NCBI GenBank assembly: GCA_018970395.1
Contig: JAGWWM010000014.1
Coordinates: forward strand, 1 to 60,403
Length of the DNA: 60,403 bases
Direction of reading: 5' to 3'
Origin: Bacteroidota bacterium
Lineage (GTDB): Bacteria; Bacteroidota; Bacteroidia; Chitinophagales; Chitinophagaceae
Both the position numbers and the translations under genes were made by a program. This document shows positions 8,931 through 18,921 of the stretch, piece after piece. Below the pieces are notes generated by a model. That model did no database searches. It was not told the origin of the DNA and was given only the letters and a program-made list of their open reading frames with translations. Within the stretch, counting starts at the first letter, position 1, and each line of letters begins with the position of its first letter.

Positions 8931-10709
8931 CTACATTCTCTCGGGTACCTCGATGCCCAATAGCCGCATTCCATTAGCAATAACTTTTGCTGTGAGAGCG
9001 CATAGCTTTAAACGTAACTGACGTTGCTCGTTATTGTCGGCGTGTAATACCGAATGCTGCGCGTAGAAAGTGTTGAATGATTTAGCGACTCCGTATAAAT
9101 AGTTTGCCAAATGTGAAGGGTCGTGTTCAGCGCAAGACTGCGATATGGTTTGCGGATAACGCTCCAGTTCCAGAATCAGATTTTTTTCCAATGGTTGCAG
9201 GTTGATGCCGGCAACTGTATGTGGCGCAATGTTTTCTTTCCGTAAAATGGAGCAAATTCTTGCGTGGGTATATTGTATGAATGGGCCGGTGTGTCCCTGA
9301 AAATCTATAGACTCCTGGGGATTGAAAATCATTTTCTTTTTCGGACCCACTCGCAATAAAAAATATTTAAGGGCACCCAGACTTAATACCCGATAGAGGT
9401 GTTGACGTTCTTCTTCAATGAAGTCTTCCACTTTGCCTAATACTTCTGTTTTTTGCTGTGCTACCAGTTCCATTTCGTCGAGCAGATCATCGGCATCTAC
9501 CACAGTGCCTTCCCTGCTTTTCATTTTGCCTGTAGGCAATTCCACCATGCCATAGCTCAAGTGATAAATGCCATCGGCATAAGGACGCTGTAGTTTTTTA
9601 CAAATCAACTGCAGCACTTTCATGTGATAATTCTGTTCATCTCCAATCACATAAATGCTGGTATCAGTAGCATAGGTCTGATAGCGCAATTCTGCTAATC
9701 CGATATCTTGTGTGATGTAAACAGAAGTGCCGTCTTTGCGCTGAACCAGTTTCTCATCCAGTCCATCTGCAGTGAGATCGATCCATACACTGCCGTCTTC
9801 TTTTTGATGAAACACATGATGCTGCAATCCTTCCGCTACGGTTTGCTTTCCTAAAAGATAGGTGTCACTTTCAAAATAGGTTTGATCGAAGCGGCTTCCG
9901 ATTCGCTGATAAGTGGCATCAAAGCCCGCATACACCCAACTATTCATCTTCCGCCAAAGATCCAACACTTCCGGTTTTCCCGCTTCCCAGTCGAGCAGTA
10001 ATTGCTGCGCTGCTTTCATCACCGGTGCTTCTTTTTCCGCAACTTCTGACTGCATGCCTGAAGCGATGAGTTGTTTGACTTCTTCTTTATAGAGTTCATT
10101 GAACTGTACATAGTAGTGACCTACAAAATGATCTCCCTTCATTCCCGTAGTTTCCGGTGTGGCTCCATTGGCAAGCAGTTGCCAGGCGAGCATGCTTTTG
10201 CAGATATGAATACCCCGGTCATTCACGATGCAGGTCTTTACTACCCGATACCCAGCGGCTTCATAAATCGCAGCCATACTCCATCCTAAAAAATTATTGC
10301 GCAGGTGTCCGAGGTGTAGTGGTTTGTTGGTATTGGGAGAAGAATATTCTATCAGGACAGTTTTTCCGTTGTGGGCTTGCTGTCCGTAATTGCTGTCTTC
10401 ATAATGATGCTCTAAAAATTTGATGGAATACTCATCCGATAGGGTGAGGTTTAAAAAGCCACCCACAGACTGATAACCCGAAAAAAGGTTCGGCTGCATT
10501 TCGATAAAGCCTTCTCCCATTGTTGCAGCCAACGAAGCGGGAGATTGTCCGGTCAGTTTCAGCAAAGGGAATAGCACCAGTGTATAATCACCTTCAAATT
10601 CAGGTTTGGTTTGCTGAATCTGTAAAGCGTCTTCCGCTACCTCTTTCTGATAATTTTCTTTGATCAGTTGAACAGCAATTTGCCGAATAATTGGTTGTAT
10701 GGATTCCAT
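8931..10709 (-). CDS. argS: Arginyl-tRNA synthetase
   Basis: Class I aminoacyl-tRNA synthetase charging tRNA-Arg. The 592-residue product has the N-terminal Add1 domain (about 1-110), the HIGH signature as HLGH in SPNTNKPLHLGHLRNN (about 125-140), the KMSKS-equivalent region as GKMKSREGTVV (about 390-400; lysine-poor variants are normal in ArgRS), and the DALR anticodon-binding domain at the C-terminus ending GIEVPERM. The ATG at 10707-10709 is followed upstream by a -7 box. A 181-bp non-coding gap separates it from dodecin; I see no clear element in that gap. Confidence 0.97.
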   Translation of the reverse strand: MESIQPIIRQIAVQLIKENYQKEVAEDALQIQQTKPEFEGDYTLVLFPLLKLTGQSPASLAATMGEGFIEMQPNLFSGYQSVGGFLNLTLSDEYSIKFLEHHYEDSNYGQQAHNGKTVLIEYSSPNTNKPLHLGHLRNNFLGWSMAAIYEAAGYRVVKTCIVNDRGIHICKSMLAWQLLANGATPETTGMKGDHFVGHYYVQFNELYKEEVKQLIASGMQSEVAEKEAPVMKAAQQLLLDWEAGKPEVLDLWRKMNSWVYAGFDATYQRIGSRFDQTYFESDTYLLGKQTVAEGLQHHVFHQKEDGSVWIDLTADGLDEKLVQRKDGTSVYITQDIGLAELRYQTYATDTSIYVIGDEQNYHMKVLQLICKKLQRPYADGIYHLSYGMVELPTGKMKSREGTVVDADDLLDEMELVAQQKTEVLGKVEDFIEEERQHLYRVLSLGALKYFLLRVGPKKKMIFNPQESIDFQGHTGPFIQYTHARICSILRKENIAPHTVAGINLQPLEKNLILELERYPQTISQSCAEHDPSHLANYLYGVAKSFNTFYAQHSVLHADNNEQRQLRLKLCALTAKVIANGMRLLGIEVPERM

Positions 10710-10725
10710 GCGCCGCTTTGAGTTA

Positions 10726-10733
10726 CAAAAGTA
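10726..10733 (-). promoter_or_regulatory. -7 promoter box for argS
   Basis: Read on the minus strand the box is TACTTTTG, an exact TAnnTTTG match, 16 bp before the argS ATG. Confidence 0.55.
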
Positions 10734-10752
10734 GGGTAAGTTTGGGAACGGT

Positions 10753-10810
10753 GTTGTGGGTTGTTGGTTGTAGGTTATTATTATTTATTAATTACTAATT
10801 ACTAATTATC
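10753..10810. repeat. Composite heptad repeat (GTTGTNN then AATTACT words)
   Basis: Between tsaC and argS, GTTGTGG/GTTGTTG/GTTGTAG words change over to AATTACT/AATTATC words, all in 7-nt register. The array ends 3 bp before the tsaC stop codon. Confidence 0.8.
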
Positions 10811-10813
10811 ACT

Positions 10814-11791
10814 TCATTTCCATTCATGTTGTGCTCGGTAGAGGCGGTCGTTGATGGCGAGGCCCAGTCCTTCGGCGGGGGCATATTCGGCCAGAATGAG
10901 TTCTGCATTTCGCTGATCGGCCTCTCTTAGTATTTTGAAAAGATTGCTTGCTGCTTCATTGGTATCATTATTGGGGGTGAGGATATATTGTAGTTCGGTG
11001 GGGTAGTGGGGGTGGTAATGGTTGTAGTTGATGATTATAGCTTTTTTATCGGGGAATTTTTTAAGTAATTCAGGAATCCCCCCGGCATGCAGCGGGGTCA
11101 CGGTCGCATAATGACTCTTCAGCATGCCGGGGGTGGCAGGATTTTGTTTTATGGAAGCAGCAATTTTGATCTCACTGCCCAAGACTTTCTCTATGTGTTC
11201 TTTACTGATTCCCCCTAAACGATAAATGACGGGTTTATCCAATTCATCCCAGCCCACAATGGTTGATTCTAATCCAACTTTGCAAGCACCTCCTTCCAGT
11301 ATATAGGGTATCTTTTCATTTAACCCCTCATATACATGGGCGGCGCTGGTCGGACTCACATAGCCGGACGGATTCGCACTGGGCGCCGCCAAAGGAAAAT
11401 CAAGTTGTTTCAATAAGGAAAGGGTCAACGGATGATCGGGTATCCGAATCGCTACTCTCGAATGACCTGCGGTGACCAAATCGGAAATCTTTTCATTTTT
11501 ATCCAACAGTAAAGTGAGTGCCCCCGGCCAGAAAGCAGTGGCCAAAAGCTCCGCCTCAGCAGGAATTTTTTTTACCCATTTTTTGATTGCTTCAAAAGAA
11601 GCTACATGCACAATGAGTGGATTGAATTGCGGACGATTCTTCACATCAAAAATTTTGACCACCGCCGTATTGTCCAGCGCATTCGCGGCTAATCCATAAA
11701 CGGTTTCTGTTGGAATGGCAACCGCCTCTCCTTTGATTAACCATTCGGATGCCTTATGAATATCAGTTCCTATCGTTGTTTTATATGCCAT
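10814..11791 (-). CDS. tsaC: L-threonylcarbamoyladenylate synthase, long Sua5 type
   Basis: Makes threonylcarbamoyl-AMP from Thr, bicarbonate and ATP, the first step of tRNA t6A37 synthesis; tsaD, which uses the product, is also in this window (41458). The N-terminal YrdC domain shows AIPTETVYGLAANA (about residues 27-40), the KxR motif in DVKNRPQFNPL, and SANPSG. The ~120-residue C-terminal extension (from about 200) makes it a Sua5/YwlC-type protein rather than the short TsaC. I prefer the ATG at 11791 to a GTG two codons upstream. Transcribed alone, divergent from the flippase gene. Confidence 0.93.
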   Translation of the reverse strand: MAYKTTIGTDIHKASEWLIKGEAVAIPTETVYGLAANALDNTAVVKIFDVKNRPQFNPLIVHVASFEAIKKWVKKIPAEAELLATAFWPGALTLLLDKNEKISDLVTAGHSRVAIRIPDHPLTLSLLKQLDFPLAAPSANPSGYVSPTSAAHVYEGLNEKIPYILEGGACKVGLESTIVGWDELDKPVIYRLGGISKEHIEKVLGSEIKIAASIKQNPATPGMLKSHYATVTPLHAGGIPELLKKFPDKKAIIINYNHYHPHYPTELQYILTPNNDTNEAASNLFKILREADQRNAELILAEYAPAEGLGLAINDRLYRAQHEWK

Positions 11792-11875
11792 CTCCACTTA
11801 CATCTACACGCAAATTATTGAATAATTCCCGAAACCCTCAGTAAGTTGAAAGGAAGCGTTTAACTTAGCAATTCT

Positions 11876-13198
11876 ATGACGCAACTGACTAGGTCATTAA
11901 ATGGTCATCTGATTTGGAGAATGCTCGGTTTGGGTACCCAACTCCTGATTACCATTTTCCTGTCAAGAATACTGGGCGCAGCTGAAAGCGGCAATTTTTT
12001 CTATTTCATCAGTTGGTTAAGTTTTTTTGTGCTGATTGGCAGCGGAGGATTGGATAGTGCGATTACTTATTTCATGGCTTCAGGCATACTGCCAAAAAGA
12101 AAGCTGTTATTCTTTTCTGGATGCTGGTTGGTTTTAATAATCTTTCTTTATTTTTCTGCCGCAACTTTTTTTACTGAACAGTTACGTTTTCTGAAAAGCT
12201 TTCCGGAAAATGGATTGCGCTATGGTTTAATTTTCATTTTGGGACAACTGATTCTTAATTTCCAGACTGCCTTTTACTACGGCGAACATCAATACTTGCT
12301 GCCTGCACAACTTATTTTTTTTACTAATCTTGGTTTCACTGGCTTGTTGTCGATCTCCGCTTTTAGTCCGGCTCTACATCTTTCTCATCTCTTTTTACTT
12401 CAATCTTATATTCTCTTAATCGCTTTACAAGGATTGAGTTTGCTCTGCATTTACATTTTTCAAAATCGAAAGCAAATTAGTGCTCCCTATACTTTGTCAG
12501 GAAATGCAAAAAGTTTTTTTTCGTACGGATTTCTGGCCTTTTGGGCAAACCTTTTGTTTTTTGCAGCTACCCGTATTGATTACTGGATGCTGAATCATTT
12601 CAGCATTCCTGATGCTGATATCGGTAATTACATTCAGGTTTCCCGCCTGGTACAACTCTTTCAGATTTTACCTTCTATGCTGGCTGCTTATTTTTTTCCG
12701 AAGACCGCATCTGATGGAGATAAAATAATTCCATACATAACCATACTGATTCGATGGATAGTAATACTTAATCTTATATTATTGATGCCAATTGTTATTG
12801 GGGGTTCCTATTTATTCCCTTTGATTTTTGGTCAAAGTTTTGATCAGATGTATCTGCTTTTTATTTTATACATCCCCGGCATTTTTGCGTTATCAGTGCT
12901 GGCTATTATCAGTACTTATCTGGCCGGCGTCAATGCGGTCAGAATCAATTTGTTTACAGCATTTATTGCGTTAATCATTGTGTGTGTAGCCAACTATTTA
13001 TTGATTCCATTTTATGGAGTAAAAGCTGCTGCTATGGTTAGCTCTTTTGCTTATCTGTGTTGTGCAGGTGCTGCTTTATTCTTTTTCATCAGAAAAACGG
13101 GTATTAATTTTCGAAGATTGATTAAGTCCACTGAAACTGATCGGGAAATCAGTAAGGAATTAATGAATATTAAACTATTTTTTAAATCCAATCCATGA
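11876..13198 (+). CDS. Polysaccharide flippase (MOP superfamily, Wzx/MATE-like)
   Basis: A 440-residue integral membrane protein with about 12-14 hydrophobic segments from residue 15 to the end, of the oligosaccharide flippase group that moves undecaprenyl-linked glycans across the inner membrane. The N-terminal pattern LIWRMLGLGTQLLITIFLSRILGAAESGNFFYF is typical of the family. The stop codon overlaps the ATG of the following glycosyltransferase (ATGA, 13195-13198), so the two are translationally coupled, and a radical SAM gene follows 16 bp later. The operon suggests a surface glycan or glycolipid, but which one is not visible. A TAACTTAG near-match to the -7 box lies about 15 bp upstream. 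Confidence 0.85.
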   Translation: MTQLTRSLNGHLIWRMLGLGTQLLITIFLSRILGAAESGNFFYFISWLSFFVLIGSGGLDSAITYFMASGILPKRKLLFFSGCWLVLIIFLYFSAATFFTEQLRFLKSFPENGLRYGLIFILGQLILNFQTAFYYGEHQYLLPAQLIFFTNLGFTGLLSISAFSPALHLSHLFLLQSYILLIALQGLSLLCIYIFQNRKQISAPYTLSGNAKSFFSYGFLAFWANLLFFAATRIDYWMLNHFSIPDADIGNYIQVSRLVQLFQILPSMLAAYFFPKTASDGDKIIPYITILIRWIVILNLILLMPIVIGGSYLFPLIFGQSFDQMYLLFILYIPGIFALSVLAIISTYLAGVNAVRINLFTAFIALIIVCVANYLLIPFYGVKAAAMVSSFAYLCCAGAALFFFIRKTGINFRRLIKSTETDREISKELMNIKLFFKSNP

Positions 13199-14352
13199 AA
13201 ATTCTTTGGCTTTGTAGCTGGTTTCCCAATGAGCTCGATCATTATGGCGGAGATTTTATCGAGCGACATGCAAAAGCACTGGCATTACATAATCCGGTGG
13301 ATGTGATTCATATTGTTCAGAATCAGGACTTATCAAAAAAAAGAATTTCCATCAATAAATATGATATACAACCAGGTTTGAGCGTAATGGTTCATACTGT
13401 ACCGGTTGCTGCATTCAATATTCAGTTACTAAACCAATTGACTTTTAATTTTCGCTATTTGATTTATCTGAAACGTTTGCTGAGACAGTACATTGCTGAA
13501 CATGGTAAACCCGATATGGTACATGTGCATGTGCCGGTGAAAATCGGTGCAGGGGCTTTGTATCTAAAAAAGAAATTCAATGTTCCTTTTGTGGTAACCG
13601 AGCATAGTTCAGCTTATTTTTCTCATATTCCATTCAATTATCATTCACTTAATCCTTTTTACAAATGGATGGCGCGCCAAACTTTTCAACAAGCATTAGC
13701 TGTCAGTTCGGTATCTGAATGGCTCTTGTCCAGGCTAGATGATATTTTCAAACCCGCTCGTCTTAAGTTGATTCGCAATTCAGTTGATACAAGTTTGTTT
13801 TATCATACGCCTTCCACAAATGCAGTAAAAAGATTCATTCACGTTTCCATGATGGAGCCGCTGAAAAATGTAAAAGGAATCATCGAGGCATTTATTGATT
13901 TGAATCGTTTGCATACAGATTGGGAATTGGTGCTGGTGGGTCCGCCTTACGAATCCTATCAAAAAATGGCACAAGAGGGTGGTGTTGGTCATAAAGTGAT
14001 TTTTACCGGCTTGCTTCGTTATGATGAAGTGGCTGCTCAAATGAGGACAGCAGATGCATTGGTTCATTTTAGTCGTTATGAAAATCTACCATGTGTTATT
14101 ACGGAGGCTTTGTGCTGCGGCTTATTTGTGATTGCCTCCGATGTTGGTGGTATTCGTGAAGTAATTCATTCTGAAAATGGAATACTCGTGCAATCGGAAG
14201 ATATAAAGAGCCTCCGGGATTCCTTAGCCAATTATCTGGATAACAGTAGCGCATACGACAGAAAAAAAATTTCCGATGAGGCGGCATCTGTTTATAATTA
14301 TCATGCAATCGGACTTCAAATACTTCATTGGTATCAGGCATTACTAAAATAA
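13195..14352 (+). CDS. Glycosyltransferase, GT4-type (GT-B fold)
   Basis: Retaining glycosyltransferase predicted to build a cell-envelope glycan. 385 residues with the Rossmann-like N-terminal half starting MKILWLCSWFPNELDHYGGDF (split over the usual glycine-rich turn), acceptor-side VTEHSS, and the nucleotide-sugar motif ENLPCVITEALCCGLFVIASDVGG (about residues 295-320) with the two glutamates of the E-x7-E pattern. It overlaps the flippase gene by 4 bp. Sugar donor and acceptor cannot be read from sequence. Confidence 0.88.
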   Translation: MKILWLCSWFPNELDHYGGDFIERHAKALALHNPVDVIHIVQNQDLSKKRISINKYDIQPGLSVMVHTVPVAAFNIQLLNQLTFNFRYLIYLKRLLRQYIAEHGKPDMVHVHVPVKIGAGALYLKKKFNVPFVVTEHSSAYFSHIPFNYHSLNPFYKWMARQTFQQALAVSSVSEWLLSRLDDIFKPARLKLIRNSVDTSLFYHTPSTNAVKRFIHVSMMEPLKNVKGIIEAFIDLNRLHTDWELVLVGPPYESYQKMAQEGGVGHKVIFTGLLRYDEVAAQMRTADALVHFSRYENLPCVITEALCCGLFVIASDVGGIREVIHSENGILVQSEDIKSLRDSLANYLDNSSAYDRKKISDEAASVYNYHAIGLQILHWYQALLK

Positions 14353-14368
14353 CCCTTATTTTTAATTC

Positions 14369-16552
14369 ATGTCCGTCTTTCTCCTCACTCCTCCATTCAC
14401 ACAACTCAATACGCCCTATCCGGCTACGGCTTATTTAAAAGGATTTTTAAATACAAAGAATATCGCTTCTTTTCAGGCAGATCTGGGGATAGAAGTAATG
14501 CTTGAAATGTTTTCTTCCAATGGACTCACTCGATTGTTTCAACATATTTCATCAGAGGATCATCTTTCTGATAATGCGAAAAGAATCTATTCGTTGAGAG
14601 ATACTTATGTCAATTGTATTGATCCGGTAATCCATTTCCTGCAGGGCAATAATCCTACTATTTCCTATCAGATTGCCTCCGGTAATTTCCTTCCCCAAGC
14701 AGAGAGATTTCAACAATATAACGATGACGCTTTTGGTTCAATGGGTATTCAGGATAAAGCGCGCTATATAGCAACCCTTTTCCTGGAAGATATCTCCGAC
14801 TTTATCAAAGAATGTATAGATGAACATTTTGGATTCAGTCGTTATGCGGAAAGATTAGGCAGATCCGCCAATCAATTTGATGAATTATATCATGCATTAC
14901 AACAACCGCTTACTTATACAGATAAAATACTCGCTGAAATTTTAGCTCAACATTTTTCGTCAAAGAATCCTTCGCTGATTGCGATATCGGTTCCCTTTCC
15001 AGGCAACCTCTTTGCGGCATTCCGGATCGCACAATGGATTAAATCGAATCACCCGACTAGTAAGGTCGCCATGGGCGGTGGATTCCCCAATACAGAACTT
15101 CGTTCTTTAAAAGACCCTCGAGTTTTTGAATTTTTCGACTTCATTACCTTGGATGATGGTGAAGCGCCGGTTGAACAAATCATCAAGTATATCAACAATG
15201 AAATTAGTGCGGAAGATTTAAAACGCACCTATCTGCTTTTGAATGGTTTTGTCAGGTACATTAATAACAGTACCTGCAGCGATTATAAACAATCTGAAAC
15301 CGGTACGCCCGATTACTCCGAATTACTTCTTGACCAATATATTTCAGCCATTGATGTGGTAAATCCAATGCATAGCTTATGGAGCAATGGCCGATGGAAT
15401 AAACTGACGATGGCGCATGGATGCTATTGGGGCAAATGTACTTTTTGTGATATTTCCCTCGATTATATACAACGCTACGAGCCGCTTACTGCAAAATTGT
15501 TGTGCGACAGGATGGAAGCCATTATCCAACAAACGGGGACAACCGGTTTTCATTTTGTGGATGAAGCGGCTCCACCATCACTGATGCGTTCACTTGCTCT
15601 TGAAATTATTAAAAGGAAAATGGTGGTCAGCTGGTGGACAAATATCCGCTTTGAAAAAAGTTTTACACATGATTTGTGTCTGCTCTTAAAAGCCAGTGGT
15701 TGTATTGCGGTAAGTGGCGGACTGGAAGTGGCTAGTAATCGTTTGCTGGAGTTGATTGAAAAAGGCGTTACTGTTGAGCAAGTTGCCAGAGTGAACCGAA
15801 ATTTTACGGAAGCGGGCATTATGGTGCATGCTTATTTGATGTATGGTTTTCCCACTCAAACCGATCAGGAAACGATTGATTCACTGGAAATGGTTCGTCA
15901 AATGTTTAAGACCGGTATTTTACAATCTGCATTTTGGCATCAGTTTGCCATGACGGCTCATAGTCCGGTCGGATTGCATCCTGAAAAATTTAAAGTGAAA
16001 CGCGCCAAAGAAACAGTCATATCCTTTGCGGATAATGATGTGGAACATATTGATCCTGCCGGAGCAGATCATGAAGCGTATTCCTATGGGTTAAAAAAAT
16101 CATTGTTCAACTACATGCAGGGGATTGGGCTGGATGAACCATTGCACAAATGGTTTGATCATAAAACGCCTAGAACAAGTGTATCACCTGATTATATTTT
16201 GAATATCCTGAATGAAGATGAATTGCCTCCTTCCGGTTCGAATACTAAAGTTATTTTTCTAGGATCACTTCTGAAATCTCAAATTATTACCAAATCAAAA
16301 AAGGGAAATCAGTGGACAGTGATGCAACTGGATTTTGTATCCAAAAAACAGACACTCTCCATTCAGGTCGATGAACAAAAAGGAATTTGGTTGTCAGCAA
16401 TATTACCCAAAATTTCTCCCTTCAATGACAGGCTGATGACGCTGAGGGATTTAAAGTCTGATTACGAAAAGGCGGGGCTGGAAGATTTTGAATTGTTTTG
16501 GGATAATAAACCGGTATCTCAATTGTATAAGGTGGGATTATTAAGAGTGTAA
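14369..16552 (+). CDS. B12-binding-domain radical SAM protein of unknown function
   Basis: A 727-residue enzyme with three parts. About 1-300 includes a cobalamin-binding-type Rossmann domain (IAISVPFPGNLFAAF ... VAMGGGFPNT ... FITLDDGEAP), without a visible DxHxxG motif, so base-off cobalamin binding is unproven. The radical SAM core begins at HGCYWGKCTFC with the cluster Cys at 352, 357 and 360 (C-x4-C-x2-C instead of the usual C-x3-C-x2-C), continues with the glycine-rich SGGLEVAS strand, and ends near 560. The last ~150 residues form an extension I do not recognise. It is the third gene of the flippase/GT4 operon with a 16-bp gap, so it may modify a lipid-linked glycan or lipid. That link is inference. 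Confidence 0.82.
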   Translation: MSVFLLTPPFTQLNTPYPATAYLKGFLNTKNIASFQADLGIEVMLEMFSSNGLTRLFQHISSEDHLSDNAKRIYSLRDTYVNCIDPVIHFLQGNNPTISYQIASGNFLPQAERFQQYNDDAFGSMGIQDKARYIATLFLEDISDFIKECIDEHFGFSRYAERLGRSANQFDELYHALQQPLTYTDKILAEILAQHFSSKNPSLIAISVPFPGNLFAAFRIAQWIKSNHPTSKVAMGGGFPNTELRSLKDPRVFEFFDFITLDDGEAPVEQIIKYINNEISAEDLKRTYLLLNGFVRYINNSTCSDYKQSETGTPDYSELLLDQYISAIDVVNPMHSLWSNGRWNKLTMAHGCYWGKCTFCDISLDYIQRYEPLTAKLLCDRMEAIIQQTGTTGFHFVDEAAPPSLMRSLALEIIKRKMVVSWWTNIRFEKSFTHDLCLLLKASGCIAVSGGLEVASNRLLELIEKGVTVEQVARVNRNFTEAGIMVHAYLMYGFPTQTDQETIDSLEMVRQMFKTGILQSAFWHQFAMTAHSPVGLHPEKFKVKRAKETVISFADNDVEHIDPAGADHEAYSYGLKKSLFNYMQGIGLDEPLHKWFDHKTPRTSVSPDYILNILNEDELPPSGSNTKVIFLGSLLKSQIITKSKKGNQWTVMQLDFVSKKQTLSIQVDEQKGIWLSAILPKISPFNDRLMTLRDLKSDYEKAGLEDFELFWDNKPVSQLYKVGLLRV

Positions 16553-16553
16553 A

Positions 16554-16586
16554 ACCTACAACTTACAACCTACAACTTTCAACCTT
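16554..16586. repeat. Heptad repeat of CTACAAC / TTACAAC words
   Basis: The 43-bp gap between the convergent radical SAM and patatin genes is filled by CTACAAC, TTACAAC and TTTCAAC 7-mers, the reverse complement of the GTTGTNN class seen at 10753 and 43229. Confidence 0.75.
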
Positions 16587-16595
16587 AATAGTAAA

Positions 16596-18812
16596 TCAAG
16601 GCTTTAATGTGATCAAATTCTCCAGCACTTTCCTGTTCCCCTCATTAGTCACAGACTCCTTCAAGCTTTTTTTCTCCTGAGCTGTTAAATGAAAATTCAA
16701 AGCAGCACCCGGGCGGTTGGCGGCGGGTTCGTACATAAAAGTAAATCTTTTAATCTCCATGCTTTTATTCAAAGTGCTCAACATACTCTCCTGAAAATAA
16801 TCCTGCACCATGTAGAAGTTGTTTTGCACTGCAGTAGCCGGCTTATACCAAATGTCACCCAATCCGTGTTCTGTTGCTTTGATTTCTGTGTTTTTATTTT
16901 TCTGATGATCTCTGATCTGAATCAGAATCACCCCCGAAGTATGTTCTTTTATCCAGCTGTCAAAATAGGAAATAAAGCGCAGGGGCGTTTCAAGTCCGTA
17001 ATTGTCGCGCATGCCTGCATCCATCACATCAATGACCGGTTCGCTGGGCAGCCAAACATTGGGTAATACTAAAGGAAAAGTTGCATTCATTCGCAGCGCG
17101 GTAAGGATTCTTATATTGTACGGATCCTGCGCTTTAAACAATGAAGCAAAATCTACCGCATCCGGCTCAGCGGCAATCCCGCGGCCACTATCCGGTTGAG
17201 GTCGCATCAAAAAACTTAGCGGTTGATTACAAATCATCATTTTTCTGCCATCCTGTGAAACGGTAGAAAGAAACAGGCCAAGAGGAATTTTAGCAGCACG
17301 TTCTTCCTGTTGATAATCTTTCAACTGCTCTCCTAAAACAGAGCCCGTGTTTTGATAAAACTGCTCTTCAAAGGCATACCCTCTGTCTTTAGTGTAGCGA
17401 TAGTTTCCAACTGTAAAATATTGGGGAGGAGTAAATAAGTCGCGCGTTACCAATGCTGAGAAAACAGGATTAAGGAGATCGGCTGAAATGTTTTCTCCAT
17501 ATTCGTGAGATTGAATATTTTCTATTTTCCCTTTTTGTTGCTGTCGGAAAAGTTCGCGGTAATAAGTTGCTCCCAGCATGCCTCCGGATGCACCGGAGAA
17601 CAAAAAGACTTTATGCATGAGTGCACCCTTCATCGCACTGTCAATCATTCGGATCGTGTGAAATGAAAATGTTGCAGACCGACTACCGCCGCCGCTTACA
17701 TTTAAAAGGTATAAGTATGGTTTTTCAACACCCTGTTTACTTTTCCATTTGTTGAGCAAGGTAATCATCTGCAGACTGTCTTTCCGCATTTGATCTGAGT
17801 TTGACAACTCTACCAGGTGTTGAAGATGATAGGGTGGGCGATAAGCTACATTCTGATAGTTGAGTCCAAACGCTTTATTCCGCATATCTACGACTTCGTA
17901 GGCGATTACCAGATTAATGCTGATCACAATACAAATAATTACCAACAGCGTCCATCTTCCCATCCAATATACCAATGCGCCGGCTAATGAAATAAGGATG
18001 GAACAGAATACAAAAACACTTGCAGCGGCAGGAAACTGAAAATAAGGTCTGTCTAAAAAGTATCCATAATTCAGCAGCAGAAAAAACGCGAGTACAATAG
18101 CCAGGAATGCAGCGAAATGATGATGCTCAAAAACACGATTTAAAAAACGCTGATTATAGTGGTCAACGCTTCTGGGAACTTTTATTCTTAGCCAGCCGGT
18201 AAAAAATGAATCTACTCGTATTTGTTTGCTGTCGATGGAAGGTTTCCTGAATCTAATAAATCGGTTTCTTTTTTTGGAAGTAGAAGTGCCGGTCTTCATG
18301 GAACGTTGAATAGCGCTTTCACTGCCGGAGATGTAGGCAAATGCGATGAGCATTAACAGGGTGAATCCCGCAAGCTGACCGCCTATGAGTGCAAAGATTT
18401 CATGCCAGTCGAGTAATTCATTCTCATAATCGAATAGTATAATATGGGTGAGATAGAAGCAAATAAATCCGATGGGCAAGAGCGCATTGTTGAGGATATA
18501 ATTTTTGAAGGGCTTGCTGGTAGCAGCAAGAAATTTGAATTTATGTCCGAATAACAAAAAGCTTGAAATATTCCAGCTCATCAAAAAAATACCAAAGGCA
18601 AAACCGGTAAAAAGTCCGCTGTAAAAGCTTACTTTTCCAAGATATTCAGGGGCAAGTAAAAGTGCGTTGCCTCCAAAACTTTTCATGATACTTCCGTTGA
18701 TGACGGCAACCAGAAATATCCAATAGCCCAAGAGCAGCTGATGCCTTAAAAAATGCATCAGCAATAACTGGAAAGGCAGGGAGTATCGAATGGATTGTAA
18801 AAATGCCTTCAT
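16596..18812 (-). CDS. Patatin-like phospholipase with N-terminal membrane domain
   Basis: 738 residues. The first ~320 contain about seven hydrophobic segments (30-50, 60-85, 110-130, 140-165, 235-255, 265-285, 290-310), and the rest is a patatin-like lipase: an oxyanion-hole glycine run SGGGSRSA, nucleophile elbow GASGG with Ser409, and the catalytic DAG with Asp598. The Ser-Asp dyad is intact, so lipid acyl hydrolase activity is plausible, with the catalytic part probably facing the cytoplasm or periplasm next to the membrane. The gene is convergent with the radical SAM gene and lies 110 bp downstream of the histidine kinase on the same strand, so they may share a transcript. Substrate unknown. 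Confidence 0.83.
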   Translation of the reverse strand: MKAFLQSIRYSLPFQLLLMHFLRHQLLLGYWIFLVAVINGSIMKSFGGNALLLAPEYLGKVSFYSGLFTGFAFGIFLMSWNISSFLLFGHKFKFLAATSKPFKNYILNNALLPIGFICFYLTHIILFDYENELLDWHEIFALIGGQLAGFTLLMLIAFAYISGSESAIQRSMKTGTSTSKKRNRFIRFRKPSIDSKQIRVDSFFTGWLRIKVPRSVDHYNQRFLNRVFEHHHFAAFLAIVLAFFLLLNYGYFLDRPYFQFPAAASVFVFCSILISLAGALVYWMGRWTLLVIICIVISINLVIAYEVVDMRNKAFGLNYQNVAYRPPYHLQHLVELSNSDQMRKDSLQMITLLNKWKSKQGVEKPYLYLLNVSGGGSRSATFSFHTIRMIDSAMKGALMHKVFLFSGASGGMLGATYYRELFRQQQKGKIENIQSHEYGENISADLLNPVFSALVTRDLFTPPQYFTVGNYRYTKDRGYAFEEQFYQNTGSVLGEQLKDYQQEERAAKIPLGLFLSTVSQDGRKMMICNQPLSFLMRPQPDSGRGIAAEPDAVDFASLFKAQDPYNIRILTALRMNATFPLVLPNVWLPSEPVIDVMDAGMRDNYGLETPLRFISYFDSWIKEHTSGVILIQIRDHQKNKNTEIKATEHGLGDIWYKPATAVQNNFYMVQDYFQESMLSTLNKSMEIKRFTFMYEPAANRPGAALNFHLTAQEKKSLKESVTNEGNRKVLENLITLKP

Positions 18813-18921
18813 GTTTCTTTTTTCAAGGTTTTGTTTTTAGTAATTCATTCATTTTTAATTTCCTGTTTTGGATCATTCCTAATAGACCAACATTCGATAA
18901 ACTCATCTTTTCGATGATTGA

